The position numbers were made by a program, and so were the translations under genes. Positions 38,710 to 48,126 of a stretch of DNA of 64,000 bases are shown here, one piece after another (position 1 is the stretch's first letter; each line of letters starts with the position of its first letter). Origin of the DNA: Alphaproteobacteria bacterium (GTDB lineage: Bacteria; Pseudomonadota; Alphaproteobacteria; Rhizobiales; Xanthobacteraceae). The stretch is taken from positions 4,833,162-4,897,161 of the forward strand of contig JBBCGH010000001.1 of assembly GCA_037200445.1 (NCBI GenBank). The letters are read 5' to 3'. The notes under the pieces were generated by a model, which made no database searches, was not told where the DNA came from, and saw only the letters and a list, made by a program, of their open reading frames with translations.

Positions 38710-39063
38710 TCAGGCCGTCAATGGAGGTGCGCGGCTGCGGCCGGCGCGGCAGAGGAAGCTTGATGCCGGCTGGAAGCGCCGTCTTGGCGTGAAGGCGATT
38801 GGCCGCAACGGGAAAACGAGCGCGATCAGCGCCAGCGCGAGCGTGGCGAGCCCGGCGACCGCCGCGCAATGCAGCGCGCACTGGTCATGCTGGTGCTGGC
38901 CCTGTGCGGGTGCTGGCGCGCCATCCGGATGGCTGACGCAGATTTCGAATCCGGGTACTCCGGAGCCGGCCCCGAGCTGCGCAACGACCGCTCCCGCCAG
39001 CACGGCATGGAGCACGAACGCATAGGCGGCGATCCAGCCGATGAGCCGGCGCCCCAATCCCAT
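38710..39063 (-). CDS. DUF2946-like histidine-rich membrane protein
   Basis: The 117-residue protein has two membrane segments (WIAAYAFVLHAVLAGAVVAQ and GLATLALALIALVF). The periplasmic loop between them is rich in histidine and cysteine (QHQHDQCALHCAA). This pattern is typical of DUF2946 proteins that accompany copper-type TonB receptors. The ATG at 39063 follows GGGAGCGACG. It is the first gene of the copper operon, and the TonB receptor starts 60 bases downstream. Confidence 0.75.
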   Translation of the reverse strand: MGLGRRLIGWIAAYAFVLHAVLAGAVVAQLGAGSGVPGFEICVSHPDGAPAPAQGQHQHDQCALHCAAVAGLATLALALIALVFPLRPIAFTPRRRFQPASSFLCRAGRSRAPPLTA

Positions 39064-39147
39064 CCGTGCTCGTCGCTCCCTTATCACCGCACACCCTTGG
39101 CGTGTACTCGCATACTGACGCGTCGCACGGGACACAGTCCAGAAAAA

Positions 39148-39342
39148 TTATCGCTTGAAGAACTGGTCGGCGGCCGAGCGCTGCGCCTGCTTCTTGACCT
39201 TGTCGGCCTCGAGCCGGGCTATTTCCTCGTTTAGCAAGGCAACGCGCTCGTCGAGCTCCTTGACCGACAGCAGGGTCAGATCCTGCCCGATCTCGTGCAC
39301 GAGCTTTTTCTTCGGCCGGTCTTCGTCGTCCATCGCGGGCAT
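39148..39342 (-). CDS. DUF1192 family protein
   Basis: The 64-residue protein starts MPAMDDEDRPKKKLVHEIG behind GGAGG. It contains the typical LSVKELDERVALLNEEIARL coiled coil, ending in a basic tail. The family is small, conserved in alphaproteobacteria and uncharacterised. It is divergent from the methyltransferase gene. Confidence 0.88.
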   Translation of the reverse strand: MPAMDDEDRPKKKLVHEIGQDLTLLSVKELDERVALLNEEIARLEADKVKKQAQRSAADQFFKR

Positions 39343-39438
39343 AGGCAGGCCTCCGCTGGAACCTGTCAGGTTCAATAAGCCAACTGATATGCTGGTGCCA
39401 ACCCGGCGCCGCGCAATCCCCCCGCCGAAGGAGAGATC

Positions 39439-40224
39439 ATGGCCGAACAGCAATTCCGCTTCGACGACGGTGCCGCCTACGAAAGGCACATGGGCGTCTG
39501 GAGCCGCTTCGCGGGCGACATCTTCCTTGACTGGCTCGCGCCCAAGCCGGGCTTGCGCTGGGTCGATGTCGGATGCGGCAACGGCGCATTCTCGGAGCGG
39601 ATCGTCGAACGCTGTGCGCCCACCGAGGTGCAAGGGATCGACCCTTCGGAAGGGCAGCTCGCTTTCGCGCGCAAGCGGCCCGCCGCGCGGCTTGCGCAGT
39701 TTCAGCAGGGCGACGCAATGGCGCTGCCGTTTCCGGATTCAAGTTTCGACGCCGCCGTCATGGCGCTGGTGATCTTCTTCGTGCCCGATCCCGCGAAGGG
39801 ATTGTCCGAAATGGCGCGGGTGCTCCGCCCTGGGGGCACGATGGCCACTTATGCGTGGGACCTGGCCGGCGGCGGCTTTCCGCTCGAACCGATCCTGGCG
39901 GAGTTGCGCGCGATGAATATCCCGCCGATGAGCCCGCCGAGTGCCGATGCGTCGCGCATGGAAAACCTGCGGACGCTCTGGACCAATGCGGGCGCAACCG
40001 GCATCGAGACGCGCGTCATCAACGTGCAGCGGACTTTTGCGAGCTTCGAAGAATTCTGGAGCATCGCGATGACCTCCAGTGTCGGGACCGTCGTCGGCAA
40101 GATGCCGGCAGCCGAGGTCGAGGGACTGAAGTCGCGCGTACGCGAACGTTTGCCCGCGGACAGCGCGGGCCGCGTCACCGGCGCCGCGCATGCCAATGCC
40201 ATCAAGGGACGCATCGCCAAGTAG
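39439..40224 (+). CDS. Class I SAM-dependent methyltransferase
   Basis: The 261-residue protein has motif I VDVGCGNGAFSE, the acidic motif II in GIDPSEGQ, a post-I GDAMALPFPDSS stretch and VLRPGGTMATY at the fifth strand, a UbiE/Methyltransf_11-type Rossmann fold. AAGGAGAG precedes the ATG. The substrate is unknown. It is followed by a quinone reductase 62 bases downstream, possibly in one transcript. Confidence 0.85.
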   Translation: MAEQQFRFDDGAAYERHMGVWSRFAGDIFLDWLAPKPGLRWVDVGCGNGAFSERIVERCAPTEVQGIDPSEGQLAFARKRPAARLAQFQQGDAMALPFPDSSFDAAVMALVIFFVPDPAKGLSEMARVLRPGGTMATYAWDLAGGGFPLEPILAELRAMNIPPMSPPSADASRMENLRTLWTNAGATGIETRVINVQRTFASFEEFWSIAMTSSVGTVVGKMPAAEVEGLKSRVRERLPADSAGRVTGAAHANAIKGRIAK

Positions 40225-40286
40225 GCCGGTTGTCACGCTCGCCGTTGCGGCCTATTGAGCGCCGCACCAATCTCCCAGGAGTCAAT

Positions 40287-41282
40287 ATGACCATTCCCGC
40301 CCGCATGACTGCCATCGCGATCCGCGAACCCGGCGCGCCCGACGTGCTGGTGCCGCAAGAGCGCGACACACCGCAGCCGAAGGCGGGCGAGATGCTGATC
40401 AAGGTCGCGGCCGCGGGCGTGAACCGGCCGGATGTGATGCAGCGCGAGGGAAAGTATCCGCCGCCGCCGGGTGCTCCCGATATTCCAGGACTTGAGCTCG
40501 CCGGTGAGGTCGTGAAGCTGGGTGAAGGCGTGACGCGCTGGAAAGTCGGCGACAAGGTCGCCGCGCTGGTCGCGGGCGGCGGTTACGCGGAATATGCGGT
40601 CGTGCACGAGACGATCTCGCTGCCGGTGATCTCGCAGCTCTCGATGGTCGAGGCTGGCGCCATTCCGGAAACCTTTTTCACGGTCTGGCACAATGTGTTC
40701 GAGCGCGGCGCGCTGAAAGCCGGCGAAACCATGCTGCTGCATGGCGGCTCGTCCGGCATCGGCACCACCGCGATCATGCTGGCGAAGTGCCGTGGCGCGC
40801 GCGTCATCGTGACGGTCGGTTCGGAGGAGAAGGCCGACGCCTGCCGCAAGCTCGGCGCCGATGTGGCGATCAACTACAAGACAGAAGACTTCGTCGCCGA
40901 GACCAAGAAGGCGACCGGCGGCAAGGGCGCCGAGGTCATCATCGACATGGTGGCGGGTGACTACATCCAGAAGAACTACGACGCCGCCGCGATGGACGGG
41001 CGCATCGTGCAGATCGCGTTCCAGCGCCCGCCGAAGGCGACGATCGACTTCCGCCCCATCCTGATGAAGCGTCTCTGGCACACCGGCTCCGGCCTGCGCC
41101 CGCGTCCCGTGCCCGAGAAGGCCGCGATCGCGCGCGCCGTCGAGCAGAATGTCTGGCCGCTGATCGCCGCCGGCAAGGTCAAGCCGGTGATCTACAAGAC
41201 ATTCCCGCTGCGTGAAGCCGCCGCCGCCCACGCCCTGATGGAGACGAGCGAGCATATCGGCAAGATCGTGCTGACGGTGTAG
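40287..41282 (+). CDS. NAD(P)H quinone oxidoreductase (PIG3/QOR type)
   Basis: The 331-residue medium-chain dehydrogenase without zinc ligands has the PIG3-like sequence GVNRPDVMQREGKYPPPPGA and a nucleotide site LHGGSSGIGTTAIML. The ATG at 40287 follows AGGAG. It would reduce quinones with NADPH. Confidence 0.88.
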   Translation: MTIPARMTAIAIREPGAPDVLVPQERDTPQPKAGEMLIKVAAAGVNRPDVMQREGKYPPPPGAPDIPGLELAGEVVKLGEGVTRWKVGDKVAALVAGGGYAEYAVVHETISLPVISQLSMVEAGAIPETFFTVWHNVFERGALKAGETMLLHGGSSGIGTTAIMLAKCRGARVIVTVGSEEKADACRKLGADVAINYKTEDFVAETKKATGGKGAEVIIDMVAGDYIQKNYDAAAMDGRIVQIAFQRPPKATIDFRPILMKRLWHTGSGLRPRPVPEKAAIARAVEQNVWPLIAAGKVKPVIYKTFPLREAAAAHALMETSEHIGKIVLTV

Positions 41283-41366
41283 TAGCGCCGCAATCGCGTC
41301 GCGCCGCGATCACAAATCCGCCGTGACGCGGCGGCTTGGCTAGCGCCGCCACCGGGTGCCTCCTCC

Positions 41367-42719
41367 GTGACCTATCTCAACGCCGCCTTCATCCTTGCGC
41401 GCATCGCGCTCATTGCCGCGATGCTGCCGCTCGCGATCGGCTGGCGCACGCCGCTGCTGACGACATGGCGGCCCCTTGCGCTCGCCGCACTGCTTATCGC
41501 GTCGGCGATCGTCATCGCGATCGACATCTGGACATTGCGGCGCGTGTGGTGGCGCTCCATTTTGCTGCGGCTGATGAGTGTTGTGTCGCTCATCCTGGCG
41601 ATCTTCGTCTTCGGCGTCACGGCCGCGATCGAGCTTCAATTCCAGTCCATGCGCCGCGCGGTGCTCGCCGCCGACTCGCAACAGCTCGAGAAGCTCGGTG
41701 CGCATGTCGTGATCGGCTACCGCAAATCATCCGAGCTCCACGCGCTGCTCGAACGCCGCGCCGTCGGCGGTGTGTTCCTGAGCGCGCTCAACGTCGAGGG
41801 CAAGACACCCGACGAGATCCGCGACGCGATCGACGCCCTGCAGGCGACCCGCCGCGCGCAAGGCCTCGCTGCGCTCTGGATCGCGACCGATCAGGAGGGC
41901 GGACCGGTGTCGCGGATGTCGCCGCCGCTCACCCGCATGCCGCCGCTGGCCGAGATCGTCGCCATCCACCGCGACGCCGCGGAGCGGCTGATTGCGGTCA
42001 GGCAATACGCGACGCGCCAAGGACGCGAACTTGCCTCGCTTGGCGTCAATCTCAACTTCGCGCCTGTGGTCGATCTCAATTACGGCGTGGTCAATCCGGA
42101 GGACAAGACCTCGCGCATTTCGACGCGCGCGATCTCGAACGATCCTGCGGTCGTCACGCAAGTGGCCGACCTCTACTGCGAGACGCTGATGTTGACCGGC
42201 GTGCACTGCACGCTGAAGCACTTCCCCGGCCTCGGCCGCGTCTACGAGGACACGCACAAACTCACCGCCGACCTGGCGGCGCCAGCGCAGGAGCTGGAGG
42301 CGACGGATTGGCTCCCGTTTCGGCATCTGAAGGAGAACGGGTCCGCCTTCACGATGCTTGGGGATGCGCGGCTCACCGCCATCGACGCGGAACGGCCTGC
42401 TTCGTTCTCGAATGCGGTCGTCAAAGGCCTGCTGCGCGAGGCGTGGGGTCATCGCGGTATCCTGATCACGGACGATTTCAGTATGGGCGCAGTGACGCTC
42501 AGCCACGAGGGTCCGGCCGGCGGCGCGATCGCGGCGCTCAATGCTGGGGTCGACCTGATCCTGGTGAGCTACGACCCGGATCAGTACTTTCCCATCATGT
42601 ATGCCCTGCTCCGGGCCGACAGCGATGGACGACTGGACCCCGCCAGGCTCGCCGAGAGCGCGGCCCGGCTGCGCCGTGTGTCAGTTCGGGAAAATTCAGC
42701 AAAATTGCTTGGCAAATGA
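41367..42719 (+). CDS. Membrane-anchored glycoside hydrolase family 3 (NagZ-like)
   Basis: The 450-residue protein starts with GTG at 41367. Three hydrophobic helices in the first 95 residues are followed by a GH3 barrel. The nucleophile aspartate lies in GILITDDFSMGAV. The Asp-x-His acid/base loop typical of NagZ is present in KHFPGLGRVYEDTHKL, though the usual GHG is GLG here. NagZ removes N-acetylglucosamine from muropeptides in the cytoplasm. An N-terminal membrane anchor is unusual and could place the barrel at the membrane face. Confidence 0.8.
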   Translation: MTYLNAAFILARIALIAAMLPLAIGWRTPLLTTWRPLALAALLIASAIVIAIDIWTLRRVWWRSILLRLMSVVSLILAIFVFGVTAAIELQFQSMRRAVLAADSQQLEKLGAHVVIGYRKSSELHALLERRAVGGVFLSALNVEGKTPDEIRDAIDALQATRRAQGLAALWIATDQEGGPVSRMSPPLTRMPPLAEIVAIHRDAAERLIAVRQYATRQGRELASLGVNLNFAPVVDLNYGVVNPEDKTSRISTRAISNDPAVVTQVADLYCETLMLTGVHCTLKHFPGLGRVYEDTHKLTADLAAPAQELEATDWLPFRHLKENGSAFTMLGDARLTAIDAERPASFSNAVVKGLLREAWGHRGILITDDFSMGAVTLSHEGPAGGAIAALNAGVDLILVSYDPDQYFPIMYALLRADSDGRLDPARLAESAARLRRVSVRENSAKLLGK

Positions 42720-42841
42720 CACCGTGGCGGCCGTCACAATCCTTAACAAACCGCTGAAATCCTTGCTCTTGCCCCACTTTCGGGGCTAGTCATCTAACGC
42801 CTTCCCTTACGGGGGAATCGCGGAAAACCGGAGGTTTGAGT

Positions 42842-45730
42842 TTGCGTCTGAGGCGCGCCGTGATCGCGGTGTCGGTTCTGCTCGGCGTCGCGTTTGGCGC
42901 GGATGCCGCGCGCGCGATCGACGCGATCAACGTGCGCATCGATGCCTCCGCGATCGATCTGACCGAGGCGGTCGATCGCCCGAAGTCGGAAGGCGACCGC
43001 ATCCAGGTTTCGACCGCGGCCGGCGCCGACGGCATCATCCGCCGCATCGAGGTGCGCGCACGCGAGGCGGGCAACAACTGGGCCGTGTTTGCGCTCGCCA
43101 ACAACAGCGACGAGCAGATCGACCGGCTGATCGTCGTGCCGCACTACCGCATGGTCGGCTCCGGATTGTTCTGGCCCGACCTCGGCCTCTCGCGCATCGT
43201 CAACGTCACGCCCAGCTCGGGCGACCGTCCCGAGAAGCAGGCCAATGCGGCGGCCGACATCTACCGCATCACGCTCGATCCCGGCACGGTCATCACCTAC
43301 GTGGTCGAGCTTCGCTCCGACAAGCTGCCGCAGCTCTATTTGTGGGAGCCCGACGCCTACAAGGACAAGATCAACTCGTTCACGCTCTACCACGGCATCG
43401 TCATCGGCATCGCGGGCCTGCTGGCGCTGTTCCTGACCATCCTGTTCGTCGTGAAGGGCAGCGTGATGTTTCCCGCCGCCGCGGCGCTCGGCTGGGCGGT
43501 GCTCGCCTATATCGGCACGGACTTCGGGTTCTGGGGCAAGGTGTTCGATCTCTCCGCCGACGCCGAGCGCGTCTGGCGCGCCTCGGGCGAAGCGATCCTC
43601 GCCGCCACGCTGGTCGTGTTCCTGTTCGCCTATCTCAATCTCAACCGCTGGCACGTGCGCTACGCGCACATCACGGCGCTTTGGCTCGTCTTCCTCGGCG
43701 CGCTCACGGCGATTGCGGTGTTCAATCCCGCGGTCGCCTCGGGCGTGGCGCGCATCTCGCTCGCCATCGTGGCGGTCGCCGGGCTGGGGCTGGTCGTCTA
43801 TCTCGCGGCCCACGGGTTCGACCGCGCGGTGCTGTTGATCCCGACCTGGCTGTTGCTGGTCGTCTGGGTCTTCGCCGGTTACCTGGCGGTCACCGGCGTT
43901 GTGACCAACGACATCGTCGGACCCGCGCTGCTCGGCGGCCTCGTCCTGATCGTGATGCTGATCGGCTTCACCGTGATGCAGCACGCGTTCTCGGGCGGCG
44001 CCGCGATTGCGATCGTGTCCGACATCGAAAGACGGGCTCTCGCCCTGACGGGCGCGGGCGACATGATCTGGGACTGGGACGTGCCGAACGACCGGGTGTT
44101 CACCTCGCCCGAGACCGAGGCGATGCTGGGCCTCAAGCGTGGCGCGCTCGGCGGCTCGGCCGCCGACTGGCTCGAGGTGCTGCACCCGCTCGACCGCGAC
44201 CGTTTCCGCGCGGCGCTCGACGGCGTGCTCGACCAGCGGCGCGGGCGGCTGTTCCTTGAATTCCGCCTGCGCACGCTCGACGGCCATTACATGTGGTTCG
44301 CCCTCAAGGCACGCCCGGTGGTCGGCTCCGACGGCGAAGTGGTGCGCCTCGTCGGCACCGTCACCGACGTGACCGAGTTCAAGACTGCGGAAGAGCGTCT
44401 GCTGCACGACGCCGTGCACGACAACCTCACCGGCCTGCCGAACCGCGAGCTGTTCCTCGACCGGCTCGATGCGGCGCTCTCCTTCGCCAAGGCCGACTCG
44501 ACCATCCGCCCCACCGTCATGGTGATCGATCTCGACCGCTTCAAGCAGGTGAACGACTCGGTCGGCATTGCGGTCGGCGATTCGATCCTGCTGACGCTCG
44601 CCCGCCGCCTCGGACGCATCCTCAAACCCCAGGACACAATGGCGCGGCTCTCCGGCGACCAGTTCGGCCTGCTCGTGCTCTCCGAGCGCGAGCCGCCGCG
44701 CATCACAGCCCTCGCCGACACGATCCGCAAATCGTTGCGCGCGCCGATTACCTTCAACGATCGCGAGATCCTGCTCACCGCGTCGATCGGGCTTGCGCTT
44801 GCCGACGGCACGCCGCAGCGCAAGGAAGATATCCTCAAGGACGCCGAGCTTGCGATGTATCACGGCAAGCGCATCGGCGGCGATCGCATCGAGGTGTTCA
44901 AGCCCGCGATGCGCACGCGCAAGAGCGACCGCCTCTCGATGGAGAGCGACCTGCGCCGCGCGCTCGAGCGCGACGAGATGACGGTGCTGTACCAGCCAAT
45001 CATCTGGCTGGAGGACCGCACCGTGGCCGGCTTCGAGGCCCTGTTGCGCTGGGACCATCCGAAGATGGGCCGGCTCTCGCCCGCAGACTTCATTCCGCTC
45101 GCCGAGGAGACCGGGCTGATTGTCGATCTCGGGCTGTTCGCGCTCGATCGCGCGACGCGCCAGCTCGCCGCCTGGCAGCGGGCCACGCGGCTGCGCTATC
45201 CGCTGTTCGTGAGCGTCAACATCTCGTCGCGCCAGTTGCTGCGCCACGACCTGATCCAGGATCTGCGCACCGTGCTGTCGCGCTCCGCGGTCGCGCGCGG
45301 CACGCTCAAGCTCGAGCTGACCGAATCGCTGGTCATGGAGAACCCCGAATACGCCGCGCAGATGCTCACCCGCATGCGCGACCTCGGCGTTGGGCTCTCG
45401 CTCGACGACTTCGGCACCGGGCACTCGTCGCTCGCCTACCTGCAGCGCTTCCCGTTCGACACGATCAAGATCGACCAGTCGTTCGTGCGCACCAACGGCA
45501 AGGGCTCGCGGCCGGTGATCCTGCGCTCGATCATCGCGATGGCGCATGATCTCTCGATGGACGTGATCGCCGAGGGCGCCGAGAGCGACTCGGATGCGTC
45601 CGAGCTCTACCAGATGGGCTGCGAATACGCGCAGGGCTTTGCGTTCGGCGAGCCGATGGAGCCGGAAGCTGCGATCGCACTGGTCGGCCACACGCAGGCC
45701 GAAGTGCCGCGCCACGTCGAGGCGCGGTAG
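42842..45730 (+). CDS. Membrane c-di-GMP protein with 7TMR-DISM-like, PAS, GGDEF and EAL domains
   Basis: The 962-residue protein starts with TTG at 42842, seven bases after GGAGG; a TTG at 42836 is too close. It has a signal peptide, a periplasmic sensor of about 150 residues, seven membrane helices (residues 180-390, 7TMR-DISM-like), a PAS domain (about 400-520), then GGDEF and EAL domains. The GGDEF signature is degenerate (SGDQF), while the EAL domain is intact (FEALLRW, LTESLVMENP, DDFGTGHSSL, IDQSFV). It probably degrades c-di-GMP and uses its GGDEF as a GTP sensor. The sensed signal is unknown. Confidence 0.85.
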   Translation: MRLRRAVIAVSVLLGVAFGADAARAIDAINVRIDASAIDLTEAVDRPKSEGDRIQVSTAAGADGIIRRIEVRAREAGNNWAVFALANNSDEQIDRLIVVPHYRMVGSGLFWPDLGLSRIVNVTPSSGDRPEKQANAAADIYRITLDPGTVITYVVELRSDKLPQLYLWEPDAYKDKINSFTLYHGIVIGIAGLLALFLTILFVVKGSVMFPAAAALGWAVLAYIGTDFGFWGKVFDLSADAERVWRASGEAILAATLVVFLFAYLNLNRWHVRYAHITALWLVFLGALTAIAVFNPAVASGVARISLAIVAVAGLGLVVYLAAHGFDRAVLLIPTWLLLVVWVFAGYLAVTGVVTNDIVGPALLGGLVLIVMLIGFTVMQHAFSGGAAIAIVSDIERRALALTGAGDMIWDWDVPNDRVFTSPETEAMLGLKRGALGGSAADWLEVLHPLDRDRFRAALDGVLDQRRGRLFLEFRLRTLDGHYMWFALKARPVVGSDGEVVRLVGTVTDVTEFKTAEERLLHDAVHDNLTGLPNRELFLDRLDAALSFAKADSTIRPTVMVIDLDRFKQVNDSVGIAVGDSILLTLARRLGRILKPQDTMARLSGDQFGLLVLSEREPPRITALADTIRKSLRAPITFNDREILLTASIGLALADGTPQRKEDILKDAELAMYHGKRIGGDRIEVFKPAMRTRKSDRLSMESDLRRALERDEMTVLYQPIIWLEDRTVAGFEALLRWDHPKMGRLSPADFIPLAEETGLIVDLGLFALDRATRQLAAWQRATRLRYPLFVSVNISSRQLLRHDLIQDLRTVLSRSAVARGTLKLELTESLVMENPEYAAQMLTRMRDLGVGLSLDDFGTGHSSLAYLQRFPFDTIKIDQSFVRTNGKGSRPVILRSIIAMAHDLSMDVIAEGAESDSDASELYQMGCEYAQGFAFGEPMEPEAAIALVGHTQAEVPRHVEAR

Positions 45731-45738
45731 GCGTCGCC

Positions 45739-46353
45739 CTACGCGTGGCCCGCGTCGCTCGACAGCTTGCCGAGATCGATGCCGAGCTTGCGCATCGCTT
45801 TCTCGTATTTTTTGTCGATGTCGGTGCCGAAGATCAGCTCGGAGTCGGCCTCGCAGTTGAGCCAGCCGTTCTCGGTGATCTCGGTCTCGAGCTGCCCGGG
45901 CGCCCAACCCGCATAGCCGAGCGCAAGCACCGCGCTCTGCGGGCCCTCGCCGTGTGCGATCGCCTTGAGGATATCGAGCGTCGCGGTGAGGCAAATGCCG
46001 TTGTCGATCGGCAGCGTCGAATTCTCGATGAAGAAGTCGTTCGAATGCAGCACGAAACCCCGCCCGGTCTCGACCGGTCCGCCCTTGAGGACCTTCACGG
46101 CGCCCGCCTTGCGCGGAAGCTGGATCAGGTCCTTCGCCGGAATGACATCGAGCTGCACCAGCAGGTCGGGAAACTTGATGTTGCCGGCCGCCTGGTTGAC
46201 CACGATGCCCATCGCACCCTCGGAGGAGTGCGCGCACATGTAAATGAGGCTGCGCGAAAAACGCTCGTCGCGCATCGCCGGCATCGCGATCAGCATCTGG
46301 CCGTCGAGATAGCCGCGCTTCGGTCCCCCGCCTCGTTTGGTGCTCGGTGCCAT
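45739..46353 (-). CDS. YqgE/AlgH family protein
   Basis: The 204-residue protein has [20 protein letters not shown] and [12 protein letters not shown] near the N-terminus, and [17 protein letters not shown] near the C-terminus, the marks of the DUF179 family. The molecular function is not known. It is convergent with the c-di-GMP gene. Confidence 0.92.
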   Translation of the reverse strand: MAPSTKRGGGPKRGYLDGQMLIAMPAMRDERFSRSLIYMCAHSSEGAMGIVVNQAAGNIKFPDLLVQLDVIPAKDLIQLPRKAGAVKVLKGGPVETGRGFVLHSNDFFIENSTLPIDNGICLTATLDILKAIAHGEGPQSAVLALGYAGWAPGQLETEITENGWLNCEADSELIFGTDIDKKYEKAMRKLGIDLGKLSSDAGHA

Positions 46354-46471
46354 AGCTCGAATCTACTCCGTTCCCCAATTCCTGGGAATCGAAACTTGTT
46401 TTGCACCCCCTTTGTTCCGATCACGGCGAATTCAGTGGCTTGCCGCATCGGCTGCCACTAGATCGTGCGTG

Positions 46472-47330
46472 ATGATCATCGACCCTGCACGCGCCGCACT
46501 GTTCTTCGGCGCAAATCTTGTTCTTCTGGCGGCCGTACCCGCGCAGGCCGCGGATGCGTCCGCGTGGGACGGCACCCAGCGCTCCGCGATGCGCTTGATC
46601 GCAGGAGCACCGCGCACCCAAGGCGGCGCAACAATCCACCGCGCCGGCGTCGAGATCCGCCTTGCGCCGGGTTGGAAAACTTATTGGCGGTATCCGGGCG
46701 ACTCCGGCATTCCGCCGCGCTTCGATTTTTCAAAGTCGCACAACGTCAAGTCCGTGACGGTGCGCTGGCCGGCGCCGCAGCGACTCACCGATGAGGGCGG
46801 CACTTCGATTGGCTACAAGCACGACGTCATCTTCCCGCTCGACGTGACGCCTGAGGACCCCGGCAGGCCGGTCACGCTCGCGCTCGGCGTCGATTATGGC
46901 GTGTGCGAGAAAATTTGCGTGCCGGTCGACGCCAAGGCCGAGCTGACGCTCCCCGGCAATCCGACATTCGACAGCAGAATCGCGGCGAGCGATATGCGCG
47001 TGCCGCGCCCCACGCAGGTCGGCGGCAAGGGCATGCCTGAGGGCATGCCGACGATTCGCGCGATAACACGCGAAGGCTCGCGCATCGTGGTCGATGTCGC
47101 GTATCCGGCGGGAGACAGCGTCGATCTCTTCGCCGAAGGCCCGACCGCCGACTGGGCGCTGCCGGTCCCCTCGCCGGTTGCGGGCGCGCCGGACGGGCAG
47201 CAGCGCTTCACTTTCGAGCTCGACGGCCTGCCGCCCAACACCAAGCCGGACGGCGCCACGCTGCTTTTGACCGCAGTGGCCGGCGACCGCGCGAATCGAG
47301 GTCCCCTACCGGCTCGACTCGGCGAATTAA
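46472..47330 (+). CDS. DsbD N-terminal-domain protein, probable C-terminal frameshift
   Basis: The protein has a signal peptide (cleavage near AQAAD). A DsbD alpha-type beta-sandwich follows (about residues 50-165), with the cysteine pair in GVCEKICVPVDAKAEL. The transmembrane and thioredoxin parts of DsbD are absent. In the literal frame the tail runs to a stop at 47338. Removing one A at 47294-47295 gives IEVPYRLDSAN and a TAA at 47328-47330, a more natural ending of 285 residues. It is likely an exported reductase acceptor. The partner is unknown. Confidence 0.75.
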
Positions 47331-47385
47331 GTCGCTAAGTTACCGCCCCGGATTTCAACGGATACCCCAAACAGAGGAAGCACCC

Positions 47386-47868
47386 ATGATCAAGGTCGGC
47401 GACCGCTTGCCCAGTGCGACGTTCATGACGATGACGCCGGACGGGCCCAAGCCGAAAACCACGGACGAGATTTTCAAGGGCAAGAAGGTCGTGCTGTTCG
47501 CCGTGCCCGGCGCCTTCACGCCGACCTGCCACAAGAACCACCTGCCCGGCTTCCTGACCAACGCCGACAAGATCAAGGGCAAGGGCATCGACACCATCGC
47601 GGTGACCGGTGTCAACGACGTGTTCGTGATGGATGCCTGGAAGGAGAAGACCGGCGCGGCCGGCAAGATCGAGTTTCTTGCCGACGGCAGCGCCGCCTTC
47701 GCGAAGGCGATCGGCCTTGATATGGACCTCGGCGAACGCGGCCTCGGCCTGCGCTCGAAGCGCTATGCCATGATCGTCGACGATGGCGTCGTGAGGACGC
47801 TCAACGTCGAGGAAGCACCCGGCAAGGCCGACGTCTCCGGCGCGGAGAACTTGCTGAAGGGGTTGTGA
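47386..47868 (+). CDS. Peroxiredoxin (Prx5 type)
   Basis: The 160-residue cytoplasmic enzyme has the peroxidatic cysteine in PGAFTPTCHKNHLPGF and the active-site arginine region in GLGLRSKRYAMIV. Only one cysteine is present, so an external thiol (glutathione or glutaredoxin) should recycle it. It reduces peroxides. Confidence 0.92.
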   Translation: MIKVGDRLPSATFMTMTPDGPKPKTTDEIFKGKKVVLFAVPGAFTPTCHKNHLPGFLTNADKIKGKGIDTIAVTGVNDVFVMDAWKEKTGAAGKIEFLADGSAAFAKAIGLDMDLGERGLGLRSKRYAMIVDDGVVRTLNVEEAPGKADVSGAENLLKGL

Positions 47869-47879
47869 GGCTCTCCCTT

Positions 47880-47995
47880 CGTCATCATCCGCGCAGGCGG
47901 ATGATCCGGCAGCCGCCAAAGTTCCATGCGGCGCGCGGTTTTGCGACTGCGCGCCACCTGCGCTTACTGGATGCCCCGCTTTCGCGGGGATGACG
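47880..47995. repeat. Palindromic intergenic repeat
   Basis: It begins CGTCATCATCCGCGCAGGCG and ends CCCCGCTTTCGCGGGGATGACG, with a GCGCGCGGTT...GCGCGCC inner stem. It is related in design to the copy at 12740-12853. It fills most of the gap between the peroxiredoxin and the DUF2778 gene. Confidence 0.65.
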
Positions 47996-48126
47996 CACGG
48001 ACAATCGCCCCAATCCCGCCCCCACTTAATCCGCATTTAACTAAAATCCGCCCTAATGCGGGCATGTGAGCCTGCGAGTGACCGCCCCGGTCGGGCGGAG
48101 TTGCGTGCGTGTTGGGGACGGGGTGA

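Noticed and set aside
36109-38763. An 884-residue plus-strand frame
   Set aside because: It is the antisense of the TonB receptor, which has clear plug and barrel sequence.
42794-46378. An 1194-residue open frame on the minus strand
   Set aside because: It is antisense to the GGDEF/EAL gene and shares part of yqgE in another frame. Composition is typical of an antisense shadow.
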